From DASTCZ01 sp035308165 (GTDB lineage Bacteria > Acidobacteriota > Terriglobia > Acidiferrales > UBA7541), in the NCBI GenBank assembly GCA_035308165.1, contig DATGHC010000009.1, forward strand, positions 71,046 to 135,045: a stretch of 64,000 nucleotides of DNA, read 5' to 3'. Of this stretch, positions 51,605 through 61,298 are shown one piece after another; position 1 is the first letter of the stretch; every line of letters begins with the position of its first letter. Under the pieces are notes generated by a model, which saw only the letters and a list, made by a program, of their open reading frames with translations, was not told where the DNA came from and searched no databases. Made by a program: the position numbers and the translations under genes.

Positions 51605-54121
51605 ATGGAATCACTGTGGAAAGACATCCGATTTGGCCTTCGGATGCTAATACAAAAACCAGGATTCACGGCCATCGCCGTACTCACACTGGCGCTCGGG
51701 ATTGGCGCGAATACGGCGATCTTCACGCTGTTTGATGCGGTGCTGCTGGAATCATTGCCGGTGAGGGAGCCTGGACGGTTGGCGTTGTTCACCAACAACT
51801 CAAGCGAAGGTACATCGTCGGGAAGTGTGCCAACCGGTCAATGGACATACTTCTCTTACGAATCCTACGATTTCCTGAGAAAACAATCGTTGCCATTTGA
51901 GTCGTTGTGCGCGTTCCGGGCCGGGGAAGGTCCGGTTTCCGTACGTTTTGAAGGAAGCGGTGCGGATGGGCAGGTGGCGCGGGCTATTGCACACTTGGTA
52001 TCCGGAAATTATTTTACCGTGATGGGCGTGGACTCGGCGATTGGCCGTACCTTGACACCGGATGACGACAAGCCAAATGCGCCGCCGGTGGCGGTGGTCA
52101 GCAATGGATATTGGAAGCAGCGGCTGAATTCTGATCCGGCCGCTGTGGGCAAGGTGGCAATCCTGAATGGGACGGCGTTCACAATAGTTGGAGTGACACC
52201 GCCGGAATTCTTTGGCGAGCGTGTGCGGCGCCCTCCGGATTATTGGGTACCGCTGGTTTTTCAACCGCAAATCGAACTGCGCGAGTCCTATTTGGAGAAG
52301 AAAGACACGTACTGGCTGTATTTGATGGGACGGCTGCGTCCGGGCGCGACGCGAGATCAAGCGCAGGCGGCCAGCACAGTCGCGCTGCAACAGTTTTTGA
52401 CATTCAATGCCGGAACAAAACTCACCGATGAAAACAAGGCCACCATTGCGAAGACCTACATTCGTCTTTATGACGGCGGCGCAGGAATCTCCGGTTTGCG
52501 GTTGAATTATTCGCAGCCGCTGCGGGTGCTGCTGGTTGTGGTGGTGATGGTGCTGCTGATTGCCTGCGCAAATGTGGGAAATTTGCTCCTGTCACGGGCG
52601 GTATCGCGGAGGGCTGAGATTACGGTACGCCTGGCGATGGGAGCGAGCCGTGGGCGGTTGATCCGCCAACTGCTGACGGAAAGCGTGTTGCTCGCAGCGC
52701 TGGGCGCCGGTGGAGGAATGTTGCTGGCAGTCTGGGCCATCGCCGCACTAGTGTCGGTCGTGGCGCCCAACGCACCCATCCATCCGCATTTGAATGGACT
52801 GGTGCTGGGGTTCACGCTGGGGATTACGTTGGCGTCGGGGATTCTGTTCGGGTTGGCGCCGGCGCTGCAAGCCGGGAAAACGGATCTAGTTACGGCGCTT
52901 AAATTAGGTGGCGGACGTGTGGCAGGAAATCGGAAGAAAGTTGGGCTTACACAGGCGCTGGTGGTGGGGCAGATCGCGATATCGCTAGTGCTGCTGGTGG
53001 GAGCGAGTTTATTTGCGCGAAGTTTGCTGAACATGGAAAAACTGCCGCTGGGATTCAATCAGGAAAATGTCTTGCTGGCGCGGCTGAATCCGCGGATTGC
53101 GGGATACAAGCCAGCGGAGGTGGGTGCGTTGTACCGGAAGCTATACGACCGGCTGAGCGCATTACCGGGAGTGGAAGCGGCAACTCTTGCCAGCTACAGC
53201 CCGTTGAGCGGAAGCAACAGCACGAGCAGCCTGAACATACAAGGCTACGTGGAGAAACCGCACGAAAGTCCCGAGGCGCAAAGGATTTACGTGGGACCGA
53301 ATTATCCGAAAGCCTTGGGAATGCCGCTGCTGCTGGGCCGGGAAATTGGATTGCAGGATACGCCGGGCGCCCCCAAAGTGGCCATGGTAAATGAGGCTTT
53401 TGTACGAAGTTATTTTCCGAAGGAGAATCCGATCGGCCATCGGTTCAGTTTTGAGGGCAGCAAGGACCAGGCGGACATTGAAATCATTGGAGTATTGAAG
53501 GACGCGCAATTTGAAAACGTGCAGAAAAAAATCCAGGAGACCGTGTTTCAGGCGCTGCTCCAGGACCAATCGCAATTTGCGTTGTCGGCGGAAGTGGAGT
53601 TACGAACCGCGCGCGATCCGGGCGGGATGGCAAGCGTGGTCAGAACCGCAATTGGCCAGGAGGATTCCAAGCTGCCTATCTCCGGAGTGCAGTCGCTCCG
53701 CGAACAGGTGGAAGGAAATTTCAATCAAGAGCGTCTGGCAGCGCGGCTGGTGAGTTTCTTTGGCGGGCTGGCCTTGCTGCTGGCTTGCTTGGGGCTTTAT
53801 GGAGTTGTGGCGCAGGGAGTGTCGCGGCGGACGAATGAAATTGGAATCCGGATGGCGCTGGGTGCGCAGCGCGGAAGAATTCTGTGGATGGTGTTCCGCG
53901 ACACGATGTTGCTGCTGATCGCCGGTTTGGCGGTCGGGATCCCGGCAGCGGTGGGGGCGACGCGATTGATTGCCAACCAGTTGTTTGGATTAGGGCCATG
54001 GGATGCGCTGTCTTTCGTGCTGGCAATTTTAATTTTGGGATTGGTGACGGCGCTGGCGGGATTTTTGCCGGCACGTCGGGCTTCGCGCGTGGATCCGATC
54101 GTGGCGCTGAGATATGAGTAA
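51605..54121 (+). CDS. ADOP-family permease without prefix (fourth of plus-strand cluster)
   Basis: An 838-residue copy and the longest of the prefix-free group. Start MESLWKDIRFGLRMLIQKPG, TM1 (IAVLTLALGIGANTAIFTL), periplasmic domain with GYWKQRLNSDPAAVGKVA, FtsX helices (VLLIACANVGNLLLSRA), mid segment GLAPALQAGKTDLVTALKLG, second module and tail ARRASRVDPIVALRYE. Its first periplasmic domain contains an extra segment around TGQWTYFSYESYDFLRKQ, recalling the copy at 26494-29103. It lies 99 bases after the previous permease and its 3' end faces the minus-strand glycosylase gene at a distance of 63 bases. Confidence 0.9.
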   Translation: MESLWKDIRFGLRMLIQKPGFTAIAVLTLALGIGANTAIFTLFDAVLLESLPVREPGRLALFTNNSSEGTSSGSVPTGQWTYFSYESYDFLRKQSLPFESLCAFRAGEGPVSVRFEGSGADGQVARAIAHLVSGNYFTVMGVDSAIGRTLTPDDDKPNAPPVAVVSNGYWKQRLNSDPAAVGKVAILNGTAFTIVGVTPPEFFGERVRRPPDYWVPLVFQPQIELRESYLEKKDTYWLYLMGRLRPGATRDQAQAASTVALQQFLTFNAGTKLTDENKATIAKTYIRLYDGGAGISGLRLNYSQPLRVLLVVVVMVLLIACANVGNLLLSRAVSRRAEITVRLAMGASRGRLIRQLLTESVLLAALGAGGGMLLAVWAIAALVSVVAPNAPIHPHLNGLVLGFTLGITLASGILFGLAPALQAGKTDLVTALKLGGGRVAGNRKKVGLTQALVVGQIAISLVLLVGASLFARSLLNMEKLPLGFNQENVLLARLNPRIAGYKPAEVGALYRKLYDRLSALPGVEAATLASYSPLSGSNSTSSLNIQGYVEKPHESPEAQRIYVGPNYPKALGMPLLLGREIGLQDTPGAPKVAMVNEAFVRSYFPKENPIGHRFSFEGSKDQADIEIIGVLKDAQFENVQKKIQETVFQALLQDQSQFALSAEVELRTARDPGGMASVVRTAIGQEDSKLPISGVQSLREQVEGNFNQERLAARLVSFFGGLALLLACLGLYGVVAQGVSRRTNEIGIRMALGAQRGRILWMVFRDTMLLLIAGLAVGIPAAVGATRLIANQLFGLGPWDALSFVLAILILGLVTALAGFLPARRASRVDPIVALRYE

Positions 54122-54184
54122 CAACGCGGAATGAAATCCGGCAGGCCGCACTTCGACTTTCAGGTCAAGCAGTCGCCCCTTCGG

Positions 54185-54868
54185 CTACTTCAGGTAGCGG
54201 CGAATATCCCTTAAAACTTTGTCGAACATGGCGGGCGTGAGACGACCCGTCTGCGTGTTCTGTTGGCTTGGATGATAAGAGCCGAAGAGCCGCGGAAGTT
54301 TTCCAGGCAGCGCAAAACTTGCGGCGTGAGCGAAAGGATACGCACTGGCGCGGGCGATCAATTTGCGAGCGACGAGCAGGCGAAGATATTGAGTCCAGGC
54401 AATGTGGCCCAACGCGAGGATGGCGCGGGGACGAAGCAAATCGAGTTCAGCTTCGAGATACGGCAAACAATTACGGATTTCGGCGGGAGAAGGTTTGTTT
54501 GCCGGAGGGGCACAACGCGCGACCGCGCCGACGTAGGCATTGGAGAGAGTAAGACCGTCGTCGCGTGAGATGGACGTGGGCTGGTTGGCGAATCCGGCAC
54601 GATGGAGTTGCTTGTAAAGGAAGTCGCCGCTGCGGTCACCGGTGAACATGCGTCCCGTGCGATTGGATCCATGGGCGCCGGGGGCCAGGCCGATGATCAT
54701 TAATTCGGCATGCGGATCGCCGAAGCCGGGAACGGGGCGGCCCCAATAAGCTTCGCCGCGAAAAGCGCGACGTTTTATGCGGGCAACTTCCTCACGATAG
54801 CGAACGAGCCGCGGACATTTGCGGCACTGGATGATTTGTTGGTTCAGGGTTTTCAGATTTATTTCCAT
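54185..54868 (-). CDS. Family 5 uracil-DNA glycosylase (UdgB type)
   Basis: About 227 residues from the ATG at 54868. UDGb enzymes remove uracil and some deaminated purines from DNA. Iron-sulfur ligands include CRKC near the N-terminus, with further Cys in VARCAPPANKP and RNCLPYL. The catalytic motif GLAPGAHGSNRTGRMFTGD is characteristic of family 5, which lacks the polar catalytic residue of families 1 and 4. The C-terminal motif is GSYHPSQQN. It starts 11 bases after the histidine kinase stop, so it is the last gene of that transcript, an unexpected companion for an envelope-signalling cluster. The longer frame to 54919 would overlap the kinase gene. Confidence 0.92.
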   Translation of the reverse strand: MEINLKTLNQQIIQCRKCPRLVRYREEVARIKRRAFRGEAYWGRPVPGFGDPHAELMIIGLAPGAHGSNRTGRMFTGDRSGDFLYKQLHRAGFANQPTSISRDDGLTLSNAYVGAVARCAPPANKPSPAEIRNCLPYLEAELDLLRPRAILALGHIAWTQYLRLLVARKLIARASAYPFAHAASFALPGKLPRLFGSYHPSQQNTQTGRLTPAMFDKVLRDIRRYLK

Positions 54869-54879
54869 CGGTAGAAATC

Positions 54880-56244
54880 TTACTGCTTTTCGACGGGGAT
54901 TCGGAGCCGGGCCCGGCATCCGTGAGAATCGTCACGGTTTTCGAGAGCGAGGCTGCCGCCATGGGCCTCGGCGATTTGCCTGCTGAGAACCAGACCGATG
55001 CCGGATCCGCCGGGCTTGGTGGTGAAAAAAGGAACGAAGAGGTTGGTGGTGTTGGTGAGGCCGGGGCCGTCATCCTCGACAAAAACTTCGATGGTATCGG
55101 AGGCGCGCGTCCAGCCAACGCGGACTCCACCATGGGTCTCGAGCGCGGCGTCGGTGGCGTTACGCAAAAGATTGATGAGGAGCTGATCGAGCTGATCGCC
55201 ATCCGCGGAAATGATCACTCGCGGGCCGGGCACAACGGTAACATTCAACCGTTTTTCAAGGCTGACGGTGCGAGCGATCCAGCGCGCCACATCTACCGGG
55301 CCGTGCTGCGGTTGAGGGAGACGCGCCAGGCGGGCGTAGGCGCCCATGAATCGGCCGAGCGCTTCCGACCGCGCGCGAATCACGCCGAAGCCGCTTTGCA
55401 TATCGGCGGAGGCGTCGGGCGGCCATTCGGCGGGCGGAGGCAGGCGGCGCAGCAGGCTCTCCATGCTTTCAGCCACGCTTTGAATGGGCGCGAGGGAATT
55501 GTTGAGTTCGTGGCCGAGCACGCGAATAAGGCGCTGCCAGGCCTGGCGCTCTTCCTCACGAAGGGCGCGGCTTAAATCGGCCAGCACCAGCAGATTGTGC
55601 TGCAAGCCCCCTTCGCGGAATGTGCTTCGCCGCATCCCCCAGCGTCCTGTGCCGCCGGGGAAACTGACTTCCATGGTGCGCGCGGGCTCGCCTTCGAGGC
55701 ATTTCTCCAAACCCAGTTCGACGGCGGTGCGGCCCAACATTCGATCCGCGGAAAGGCCGAGCAAACGTTCGCCGGCGCGATTCACCACCAACAGGCGCTG
55801 AGTGCCGTCAAAGGTGAACATGGCCACGTCAATTTCTTCAACGACCTTGCGCAATAGTGTGGTGGCTTCGACGGCGCCCAGGCGCTGCTCGCGGAGCGTT
55901 TGGCCCAGCGCGTTTACCTCACGAATAACTTCGCCGAGCGCGTCGGGTGAAGTTGCTCCCCGGCCTCGGATGGAGAAGTCGCCTTCGCGCATAGCGGCGA
56001 GAAGATTGGAGAGTGTCTGCAATGGGAAGGCAACTTTTTGGCGAACGGAAAATGCAAACCCAAGCCATACGCCAACGATCAAGACGGTGAGCGTTACACA
56101 AAGTTTGGCGCCCAGCGACCCATTGGGTCCATACCAGGCCCCATTGGGGCCAGTCCAAATGAGAATCAGGGAGATGACCGAACCGGGCAGGCCAGCCACC
56201 AACGCCAGTAGCAGGATGCGGCGCTCATGGAAAAGCTCTCTCAT
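54880..56244 (-). CDS. NtrY-like sensor histidine kinase
   Basis: A 454-residue membrane kinase. Two membrane segments (ILLLALVAGLPGSVISLILIW and LCVTLTVLIVGVWLGFAF, slightly over and under 20 residues) flank a short periplasmic loop with the repeated GPNG motif. HAMP-like linker, then a PAS domain near residues 130-225, then the phospho-accepting His245 in RVLGHELNNSLAPIQSV. This NN-containing H-box is typical of NtrY-type kinases. The ATPase domain has LLINLLRNATDAAL, VEDDGPGL and SGIGLVLSRQIAEAHGG. The start overlaps the stop of the response-regulator gene by four bases (ATGA), so the two proteins form a cognate pair. Confidence 0.92.
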   Translation of the reverse strand: MRELFHERRILLLALVAGLPGSVISLILIWTGPNGAWYGPNGSLGAKLCVTLTVLIVGVWLGFAFSVRQKVAFPLQTLSNLLAAMREGDFSIRGRGATSPDALGEVIREVNALGQTLREQRLGAVEATTLLRKVVEEIDVAMFTFDGTQRLLVVNRAGERLLGLSADRMLGRTAVELGLEKCLEGEPARTMEVSFPGGTGRWGMRRSTFREGGLQHNLLVLADLSRALREEERQAWQRLIRVLGHELNNSLAPIQSVAESMESLLRRLPPPAEWPPDASADMQSGFGVIRARSEALGRFMGAYARLARLPQPQHGPVDVARWIARTVSLEKRLNVTVVPGPRVIISADGDQLDQLLINLLRNATDAALETHGGVRVGWTRASDTIEVFVEDDGPGLTNTTNLFVPFFTTKPGGSGIGLVLSRQIAEAHGGSLALENRDDSHGCRARLRIPVEKQ

Positions 56245-57614
56245 AGCCCGTACTTCTGCATCCGGCGATAGAGTCCGCTGCGGCTGAGACCGAGCGCCAT
56301 GGCGGCCTGGCTGACGTTGCCGTCAAAGCGGGCGAGGGTACGCTGGACGAGGTAGCGCTCGACATCTTCCAGGCTCATCTCCTCCAGGCGCGCTGCGCCT
56401 CCAGACGAAGCCGCCCGCAGACCGAGATCGGAGGCGCGGACCTGACTCCCCTGGGCCAACAGAACGGCGCGCTCGACAGCGTGATCCAACTCGCGCACAT
56501 TTCCGGGCCAGGGATGTTCAAGGAGCGCCTGCGTGGCGGCGGCGTCAAAGCCAGTGAGCATCTTGCGATAGCGCTGGGCGTAAGTGCGGAGGAAATGATT
56601 GGCGAGTAGCGGAATATCTTCCCGGCGGTCACGCAACGGCGGAATCTGAATTTCGATGGTATTCAAGCGGAAAAGCAAATCCTGGCGAAAGCGCCCGGCG
56701 GCAACTTCGGCGTTCACATCGGCGTTGGTGGCGGCGAGTATCCGAACATCCACACGGCGAGTCTTGGAGGAGCCGACGCGTTCCATTTCACCCGTTTCCA
56801 AAACGCGCAGCAGTTTGGCCTGAAGGTTCATGGGCACGTTGGCGATTTCGTCCAGAAAAAGTGTGCCGCCTTCGGCCAACTCAAAACGTCCGACGCGGTC
56901 CATCTTTGCATCGGTGAACGCACCTTTCACGTGGCCGAAAAGTTCGCTTTCAAAAATCCCTTCGGAGAGCCCTCCGGCGTTTACGGTGACCAGCGGCTTT
57001 GAGGAACGCGGCGAAAGCGCGTAGAGCGCCTTGGCCACGACTTCCTTGCCCGTGCCATGTTCGCCAGTGATGAGAACGTTGGCGTCGGATGGTCCGACGC
57101 GCGCGATCAGGTCGAGTACGGGACGCATGGCTTCGGCTTCGGCAATGAGCGTGGGAAGAGAGTCCGCGCGGAGGAGGCGGTTTTCCGCCTCGAGACGGAT
57201 CTGCCGGCGCAGGGATTGGCGCAGCTCAACCTGATTGCGCACAATGGCCAGGAGGCGCGCGTTTTCCCAGGGCTTCTGGATGAAGTCGCGCGCGCCGCGC
57301 CGCATGGCTTCCACGGCAACCTGAACGCTGCCCCAGGCGGTCATCACAATGACGGGAAGTGCGCTATCCATGGCCTGGATGCGCATGAGCAGGTCGAGAC
57401 CTTCCGCGCCGGAGGTGGTGTCCCGCGCGTAGTTCAGATCCATCAAGACAATGTCAAATTCGCGCGCCTCCAGCGCAGTAATGATTTCGGCTGGGGATGC
57501 GGCCGACTGTATTTCGTAGCCTTCGTTCTTGAGAAGCAGCCGCAGAGCCTCGCGCACGTCGGGCTGGTCGTCGGCGACGAGCACGCGCGTGGGTGCGGGA
57601 TTGGGATTTTTCAT
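56241..57614 (-). CDS. NtrC-family sigma-54-dependent response regulator
   Basis: A 457-residue activator. Receiver domain with phospho-Asp59 in DIVLMDLNY; AAA+ domain with Walker A GEHGTGKE at 184-191, Walker B TLFLDEIANV near 255 and arginine-finger region; C-terminal Fis-type helix-turn-helix from about residue 420 (NVSQAAMALGLSRSGLYRRM). The loop that contacts sigma-54, normally GAFTGA, reads GAFTDA at 231-236, a variant known in part of the family. It should activate sigma-54 promoters when phosphorylated by the adjoining kinase. The upstream permease and DUF4097 genes are the obvious candidate targets, but I could not find a clear -24/-12 element before them. Confidence 0.93.
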   Translation of the reverse strand: MKNPNPAPTRVLVADDQPDVREALRLLLKNEGYEIQSAASPAEIITALEAREFDIVLMDLNYARDTTSGAEGLDLLMRIQAMDSALPVIVMTAWGSVQVAVEAMRRGARDFIQKPWENARLLAIVRNQVELRQSLRRQIRLEAENRLLRADSLPTLIAEAEAMRPVLDLIARVGPSDANVLITGEHGTGKEVVAKALYALSPRSSKPLVTVNAGGLSEGIFESELFGHVKGAFTDAKMDRVGRFELAEGGTLFLDEIANVPMNLQAKLLRVLETGEMERVGSSKTRRVDVRILAATNADVNAEVAAGRFRQDLLFRLNTIEIQIPPLRDRREDIPLLANHFLRTYAQRYRKMLTGFDAAATQALLEHPWPGNVRELDHAVERAVLLAQGSQVRASDLGLRAASSGGAARLEEMSLEDVERYLVQRTLARFDGNVSQAAMALGLSRSGLYRRMQKYGL

Positions 57615-57704
57615 TCGGTCGTCGAGATTGCGTCCTTCGGATCGCCCTCCTGGTGGAGCTGGTCCGGCGGGCCGTGCAGAGGTCCGCCGGGCTCCGCCCC
57701 GTTC

Positions 57705-58727
57705 CTATTCTACGCGAATGCTTCCCGAAGACGTGCTTGCAGAAATCAGGGGGCCGCCACCGTGGGATTTTCCGCGAAGCTCATGCCTGTTTCCGATGAT
57801 ACCGCTCACGGTAAGCTCGTGAGTGCTGCTGATGGTGCCGGAACCGGTGCTGGCTTCCAACTCAAATCCAGCGTCGGCGGGCAAGTGAATTGTTACTCCA
57901 CCGGAGCCAGAGTGCAGACGCCAGTCGCCGGTGGGGACGCCATCGGCGGAAATGTGGCCGCTGCCTGCGCGCGCGCTGATTCTGCCGTGGACACCGCGCA
58001 GTTCGATACCTCCTGAACCGGTTTGAACGTCTACGTCACCCGCGGCGGTTTGTTCGAGCTCGATGGTGCCGCTGCCGGTCACCGCGGAAAGTCCGCCGGC
58101 AATTCCCATGGCTCGAATTCCGCCGCTGCCGGTGGTCGCGCGGACGCTCCCTTTTATGTCATCCATGGAGATGGTCCCGGAGCCAGTGCTGGCCCGCAAC
58201 TCGGCACCGATGTGAGTGATGTGCAGAGAGCCCGAACCCGTGGTAGCTTCCACCGGGCCGCGAACCCCCTCGACCGTTTGGCTGCCTGAGCCCGTGGTGG
58301 AATGAAGACGAGACTCAGCGGGGGTGACCACTTCATAGCTGATGGAAACGTTGCGGCGAAGTTCTTCGTCGCGAATTTCGCCGATGCGAATGGTGTTGCC
58401 TTCCTGCTCGATGGGCGGGTTGGCTTCGAGTTTGCTTACTTTGTCCTTGGCTTCGCTGTCGGAAATGTGCCAGCCTTCGTTCACGCGAATCCTGGCACTC
58501 ACTTGCACGCTGGAGGCATCGCCCGTGCGCACGTTGATGGAACCTGAGCCCGTGGAAATGGTCAGGTCCACGGCGCCGGAAACTTTCAGAGTGCGATCGA
58601 ACGAACCTTCGGCGTAATTATCATCGGCGGCGCGTGTGACCGTCGCTGCCAGCGCAACGGTCATGGTCATGGCCAGCGCCAGCAGCGTCCCTTTTATGAA
58701 ACTGGGGGAATATTTAGTGATTTTCAT
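57705..58727 (-). CDS. Exported DUF4097-type protein with TGSG repeats
   Basis: A 340-residue protein with a signal peptide (GTLLALAMTMTVALAATVTRA, about 20 residues). The mature part contains about eleven short repeats of roughly 20 residues, each with a core such as TGSGSINV, TGSGSLHI, TGSGTISM, TGSGGIRA or TGSGTIEL, which would stack as a right- or left-handed beta structure. This is the DUF4097 (adhesin-like) pattern; proteins of this kind occur next to anti-sigma or two-component systems and permeases in several phyla, with no established biochemical function. It lies between permease and regulator genes with gaps of 72 and 90 bases. GGAG-type purines precede the ATG. Confidence 0.85.
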   Translation of the reverse strand: MKITKYSPSFIKGTLLALAMTMTVALAATVTRAADDNYAEGSFDRTLKVSGAVDLTISTGSGSINVRTGDASSVQVSARIRVNEGWHISDSEAKDKVSKLEANPPIEQEGNTIRIGEIRDEELRRNVSISYEVVTPAESRLHSTTGSGSQTVEGVRGPVEATTGSGSLHITHIGAELRASTGSGTISMDDIKGSVRATTGSGGIRAMGIAGGLSAVTGSGTIELEQTAAGDVDVQTGSGGIELRGVHGRISARAGSGHISADGVPTGDWRLHSGSGGVTIHLPADAGFELEASTGSGTISSTHELTVSGIIGNRHELRGKSHGGGPLISASTSSGSIRVE

Positions 58728-58799
58728 TTTCCAATCTCCTTTTCGCGAACTGCCTGGGTCTGCGTGGTGAACGGCCCACGAAATTAAACGATGGGACGA

Positions 58800-61262
58800 T
58801 CACTCGTTTCGCAGCGCGATAACTGGGTCCACTTGAGTCGCGCGCCGCGCTGGTAAGTAAGACGCCAGCAACGCAACGAATGTCAGCAAGAGGACCACCA
58901 CCCCAAAGGTGATCGGGTCGGTAGCTGTGACGCCAAACAAGAGCGACTGCATCAAGCGGGTGAGCGCCAGAGATCCGGCAACGCCGATGGCGAGTCCAAT
59001 CAATGCCGTGAACATTCCCTGCTTAAGGATCATGCCCAGGACGTGAGTCTGCGCGGCACCCAGCGCCATGCGAACGCCAATTTCGCGCGTGCGCCGGATG
59101 ACGGTGTAAGACATCACACCGTAGATTCCGGCGATCGCCAGCAACAGTGCGGTAGCGGCAAAGGCGCCCACCAAGATCATGTTGAAGCGGCGCGATCCGA
59201 TGGAAGCCGAATAAACCTGGGAGAAAGTGCGAAAGTTCGGAGGAACCTCGGGAGCGATATCGCGCACGATGCCACGAGCGGCGGAAAATACGGATTGGGG
59301 ATCCGAATCCGCGCGCATGACCACCGTGATGGAGCTTCGCGGCCGCTGGAGTAAATTCACGTAGACCGTTGGACGCGCGGGAGTCTCCAATGCGTACTCG
59401 CGGATGTCGCCGACAATTCCGACAATGGTAAGCAATTGCAGGTTGCCATCCATGTTGCCGAATTCAATGGTATGGCCGATGGGATCCTGCTTGGGCCACT
59501 TGATGCGGGCAAGCGACTCGCTGATCACCGCCACGTGGGGCGCGTTGTAGCCATCGCGGTCATCAAAAATCCTGCCGCGAATCAGGCGTATGCCGAGCGC
59601 GCGGAAGTAGCCGTTCGTTGCTGCGCAGAAGTCGGCTTCACCGGTGCGCGAGGTATCCTTCCAAAGCTTGCCGAAATCTTCCATTTTCTTGGGTAAATCA
59701 TTTTGGCCGGCCTCCACGAACAATCCATCCGGGAGCCCCTCATCCAGAGGTACGTCTGTGGCCGCTCCCACTTCCGCGACGCCGGGGACCTGGCGCAGTC
59801 GGTTAAAGATTTCGTTGAATTGCACGGCCTGCCTGGCCTTCGCTGCAGGATCCTGATCCCAGGACACACCCCAAGGCATATCCAGGCCCATGGTCAGAAC
59901 GTGTTCGGTGCGAAACCCAGGATCCACGGAAAGAACCTGGAAGAGGCTGCGCCCGAGCAAGCCTGCACCGACAAGAAGCGCGAGAGTGATCGCAATTTGT
60001 GCAGCAACGATGGCACGGCCGAGCCTGTGGCTGCTCTGCGATCCGGCCTGGCCACGGCCTCCCTCGACCAGCGCACCGCGAAGATCGCCGGAGGTCGCGC
60101 GCATGGCGGTAAAAACTCCCAGGCCAAACGCCACGGCAACGCAAATTGCAAACGCGAAGAAAAGCACCGGCAAATTGATGGCCACGGATTCCAATCGGGG
60201 AAGATCCTTGGGCGCGATGGCGATCAATGCATCCACTCCCCACACCGCTGCGAGGACGCCAAAGAAGCCGCCGGCAATGGAGAGCACCAGCGCTTCGGTG
60301 AGGAATTGCCTCACCAGCCTGCCCCGCGCGGCGCCCAGCGCCGAACGGATGGCTAGCTCACGGTCGCGGGCGGAGGCCTGCGAAACCAAAAGGTTGGCAA
60401 CATTGGCGCAGGCCACCAGGAGCAAAAACCCAACGGCCCCCAGGAGCAGGATTAAGGCGGGGCGGATTTTGGTGGTCATGGTTTCCTGGAGCGGAGTTAT
60501 GGCAATGTCATGCAAAACGTAAGGCCCCTCGCCGGCATACTGGGCGCCGAGTCCTTTCCCAATCGAGCTCAAATCCCCGCGGGCCTGATCCAACGAAACG
60601 CCATCGCGCAAGCGTGCAATCACGCGCCAGTTGTGCGCCGTTCGGCCGAGTTCCGGTTCTTCAAGTTCAGTGGGATACCAAATGTCGGCGGTTGCGGGGA
60701 AATGAAATCCGGCCGGAAGCACGCCCACGACGCTATAAACACGCTTTTCAATCTTCAATTTGGATTGGGATAGATCGGTGGGGGATCCAAGATTTTGTCT
60801 CCAGAAATTTTCGCTTACCAGAGCCACGGGTGCCGCTCCGAGGATCTGGTCCCCCGAAGCAAAATCACGGCCCAGGAAAGGGTGCACGCCCATCACGGTG
60901 AAAAAATCCTTGGACACCGGCGCAACGAAAGTACGCGTGGGTTCGGCCGTGCCGGAAACGGATGTTACCCCACCCTCATATTCCGCCATCCCCTGTAGAG
61001 TGTGGTTCATCGAGCGGGCATCATGGAAATTAGGCTCAGCGAAATTCATGTGCGAGCCCTTGGCGCTCACTTCGTTGACGGTCATGATCTGATCCGGGTA
61101 GGGGTACGGAAGCGGGCGGAGCAGGACGCCGTAAACCACGCTGAAGATGGCGGTGTTCGCGCCGACGGCCAGGGCCAGGGAAAAAATCATGATGCAGGTC
61201 ACGCTGGGATTCTTGAGGAGCATGCGAATGGAATAACGAATGTCATGCAAAAAAGTGGTCAT
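58800..61262 (-). CDS. ADOP-family permease without prefix (third of minus-strand cluster)
   Basis: An 820-residue double permease, MTTFLHDIRYSIRMLLKNPS at its start, TM1 (IMIFSLALAVGANTAIFSV, with AVGANTA in place of GIGANTA), periplasmic domain with NFWRQNLGSPTDLSQSKLK, FtsX helices (LLLVACANVANLLVSQA), mid segment GVFTAMRATSGDLRGALVEG, second module ending IRRTREIGVRMALGAAQTHV and tail ARRATQVDPVIALRNE. It precedes the DUF4097 gene by 72 bases and follows the previous permease by 36, so it is the last permease before the regulatory genes of the cluster. Confidence 0.9.
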   Translation of the reverse strand: MTTFLHDIRYSIRMLLKNPSVTCIMIFSLALAVGANTAIFSVVYGVLLRPLPYPYPDQIMTVNEVSAKGSHMNFAEPNFHDARSMNHTLQGMAEYEGGVTSVSGTAEPTRTFVAPVSKDFFTVMGVHPFLGRDFASGDQILGAAPVALVSENFWRQNLGSPTDLSQSKLKIEKRVYSVVGVLPAGFHFPATADIWYPTELEEPELGRTAHNWRVIARLRDGVSLDQARGDLSSIGKGLGAQYAGEGPYVLHDIAITPLQETMTTKIRPALILLLGAVGFLLLVACANVANLLVSQASARDRELAIRSALGAARGRLVRQFLTEALVLSIAGGFFGVLAAVWGVDALIAIAPKDLPRLESVAINLPVLFFAFAICVAVAFGLGVFTAMRATSGDLRGALVEGGRGQAGSQSSHRLGRAIVAAQIAITLALLVGAGLLGRSLFQVLSVDPGFRTEHVLTMGLDMPWGVSWDQDPAAKARQAVQFNEIFNRLRQVPGVAEVGAATDVPLDEGLPDGLFVEAGQNDLPKKMEDFGKLWKDTSRTGEADFCAATNGYFRALGIRLIRGRIFDDRDGYNAPHVAVISESLARIKWPKQDPIGHTIEFGNMDGNLQLLTIVGIVGDIREYALETPARPTVYVNLLQRPRSSITVVMRADSDPQSVFSAARGIVRDIAPEVPPNFRTFSQVYSASIGSRRFNMILVGAFAATALLLAIAGIYGVMSYTVIRRTREIGVRMALGAAQTHVLGMILKQGMFTALIGLAIGVAGSLALTRLMQSLLFGVTATDPITFGVVVLLLTFVALLASYLPARRATQVDPVIALRNE

Positions 61263-61298
61263 GAATATCTCCTGGCACTTCCCATCAGATCCTGTTGT

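Noticed and set aside
57057..58016. 319-codon plus-strand frame opposite the response regulator and DUF4097 gene
   Set aside because: It spans two well-supported minus-strand genes and has Gly/Arg-rich low-complexity composition.
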